Shown one piece after another: positions 62,464 through 64,000 of a DNA stretch of 64,000 bases. Position numbers and translations under genes: made by a program. Each line of letters begins with the position of its first letter. Position 1 is the first letter of the stretch. The stretch lies in the IMG/VR virus record IMGVR_UViG_3300034356_001232, positions 1 through 64,000 of that record; one strand, 5' to 3'. The stretch is from a virus. The notes under the pieces are model-generated. The model saw nothing but the letters and a program-made list of their open reading frames with translations, was not told the origin of the DNA and did no database searches.

Positions 62464-64000
62464 ATGGCTAGACATTGCACATTAGATTTTCATAATCCTG
62501 TAACAGGGAAAGAGCATCACTCTCTTTTGGGTTATGTCTTGAACCAATACGGTGTACCTAAGGAACAGGTACAATCTATTCTTGATAAGGGCTTTTCTTA
62601 CATAGTAAGTAACGGAGTTAAGTCTTGGGGTAAAAATAGAACTGAGAGTCCTTTCATTGAACCAAGCATAGAAGAATTACTAGCTTTAACCAAAGCAAAT
62701 ACTTCTCCTGGATTAATTAGTTACGTATCCAAAGTACAGAATTTTTACGACAGTAAGAACTTATCAATAGATACTAAGCTAAACATTAATCAGTTACACA
62801 GAATTATTCAAGGTGCCAATGATTTGAACATTGCTCTTGAGTACGAGGTAACTAATCCTGATGCTCCAATAGAAGAACAGACTTACCGTGTGTATCCTAT
62901 GGAAGAGTCTGAAGAGAATATGTTAGTAACAAACAATGCTTTGTTCAAACAGATTGATTCTTACTACGCTGCCTTAGGAAAGACTCGCCTAGTGGATAAG
63001 ATGTCTAAGTATTTAGATTTAGGCAATCCTAGCATCTACAACACTATGCGTAAGATTCTTAACGATGATACAACTACGCAGTATGAAAGAGATTTGTTAA
63101 ACACTTTGCTTGGTGTACTTGACTTAAACCCGTCTATCAAATTAAACTTAAGTTACGACTTAGCTATATCTAAAGAAGCCGGAGAAGTTACTTTTCCTGC
63201 AGGTGTGTATGATCTGAAAACAAACACCATTAGTATTTATTTATACCCTGCTCACAATCTAAATGACGAGGACTTTAAGCGTTTGTTGATTCACGAAACA
63301 ATACACGCAGTTATTGCTTCTACCTTAGAAAACCCTCAGACCACTGCGGAGAAAGTATTTGTTTCTGAGATTGGTAGAATATGGGCGTACTACAAACAAA
63401 AGTACAGTGACGTAGAACCTATAGGTGATTTTTATGGTCTAAGAGATCAGCATGAGTTTGTTTCTGAGTTTCTGACTAATCCTACCTTTAGGGCTAGTTT
63501 AGAGGAAGCAGCTCCAGAAGTACACGGTAGTACGTTTCAATCTATAATTAACTTTTTCAAGAAGTTACTTGGAACCTACTTTGCTAAGTACAACAAACAA
63601 GTATCTGAGGATTACGTACAAGACTTGATTGAGAATATGTTTGAGACTATTCTTAACAATCAACAGTTAAACACCTCTTTGGTTTACACAGGTAACCAGG
63701 CTTTCAACTCTGAAGGTAACAGCAAGAACTACAAACAGTTTTTGGAAAGTATGCCGGGAGTATCAGGTCGTGAGGTAGAAATCTTTTACGAAAGACTACG
63801 TGAGTTCTTAGAGAGTGACTCAGTCAATTGGAATACCGTACTACAGAATGCTCGTCAAAACGGAATCAATGCGTTTAGCCTTGAAGAAGCCCGTGAGACT
63901 TTAAATAATATTGACCTTACTGACATCCCAGTAACTGATTTGCAGAAGTCATTTGAGAGTTTGGTTGCTCACCTATACGAAACTACTATGTTTCTTAGAG
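62464..64000 (+). CDS. Large zincin-containing cargo-type protein (3' end outside window)
   Basis: An open frame from ATG 62464 to the window edge, over 510 residues so far. It begins MARHCTLDFHNPVTGKEHHS. At residue 277 is LLIHETIHAVIAS, an HExxH zinc protease motif; a likely third ligand lies in DQHEFVSEFLTNP about 50 residues later. A membrane-like or amphipathic helix (FQSIINFFKKLLGTYF) follows. The same order, zincin then helix, occurs in the N-terminal part of the RNA polymerase protein. Probably ejected with it. The rest of the protein is unseen. Confidence 0.7.
   Translation, partial: MARHCTLDFHNPVTGKEHHSLLGYVLNQYGVPKEQVQSILDKGFSYIVSNGVKSWGKNRTESPFIEPSIEELLALTKANTSPGLISYVSKVQNFYDSKNLSIDTKLNINQLHRIIQGANDLNIALEYEVTNPDAPIEEQTYRVYPMEESEENMLVTNNALFKQIDSYYAALGKTRLVDKMSKYLDLGNPSIYNTMRKILNDDTTTQYERDLLNTLLGVLDLNPSIKLNLSYDLAISKEAGEVTFPAGVYDLKTNTISIYLYPAHNLNDEDFKRLLIHETIHAVIASTLENPQTTAEKVFVSEIGRIWAYYKQKYSDVEPIGDFYGLRDQHEFVSEFLTNPTFRASLEEAAPEVHGSTFQSIINFFKKLLGTYFAKYNKQVSEDYVQDLIENMFETILNNQQLNTSLVYTGNQAFNSEGNSKNYKQFLESMPGVSGREVEIFYERLREFLESDSVNWNTVLQNARQNGINAFSLEEARETLNNIDLTDIPVTDLQKSFESLVAHLYETTMFLR

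Overview
The window looks like about two thirds of a large tailed phage genome of the crAss-like type (Crassvirales). The best single piece of evidence is the 2,886-residue protein at 53782-62442. It carries KSGSDFDIDKLF, the metal-binding DxDxD signature of the single-chain virion RNA polymerase known from crAss-like phages such as Cellulophaga phage phi14:2. The gene order agrees: an IHF/HU-like protein, terminase, portal, acidic scaffold-like protein, capsid protein, ring/neck proteins, a giant tail ('muzzle'-like) protein, cargo proteins and giant RNA polymerase-type proteins. The host should be a member of the Bacteroidota. Promoters are of the TTG-N19-TAnnTTTG type, translation starts mostly lack Shine-Dalgarno sequences, and one exported phage protein ends in what looks like a type IX secretion (T9SS) sorting domain. 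The T9SS signal points to a free-living or T9SS-bearing host rather than a gut Bacteroides. This is inference from motifs; no database search was run.

Layout. 1-6.1 kb: tail fibre and adhesin genes of modular, mosaic appearance. 6.1-13.8 kb: a transcription unit that starts with a lysis-type pair (small membrane protein, YkuD-like lysin). It continues into a run of exported or membrane proteins: a zincin, a cohesin/dockerin-like T9SS substrate, two membrane proteins, a CsgG-like lipoprotein, a Gly/Ser-rich outer-membrane-type protein, a second dockerin-like protein and a small periplasmic protein. 13.8-14.4 kb: the only minus-strand stretch, with a likely structured RNA of about 225 nt and one small gene. 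14.5-20.8 kb: packaging unit (winged-helix-like protein, IHF-like protein, zinc-ribbon protein, small genes, TerL, portal). 20.9-30.5 kb: scaffold-like protein, major capsid protein, connector proteins, abundant decoration-like proteins and a fibre. 30.6-42.5 kb: neck/ring proteins, the 2,077-residue tail protein and virion-associated basic, protease and cell-wall-binding proteins. 42.6-64 kb: cargo and RNA polymerase proteins likely injected with the DNA; the last gene runs off the window.

Transcription appears to be organised in late units. Each starts at a promoter with exactly 19 nt between TTG and TATATTTG/TATTTTTG (6085, 14469, 20859, 30566 and 42487 on the plus strand, 14103 on the minus strand). 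Strong hairpins lie between units and after the most abundant structural genes.

The most unusual part is 7.0-13.8 kb. There the phage seems to encode a small host-envelope export set, including a predicted T9SS cargo protein and a CsgG-family lipoprotein, next to its lysis genes. The structured minus-strand RNA at 13.84-14.07 kb is the second feature worth attention.
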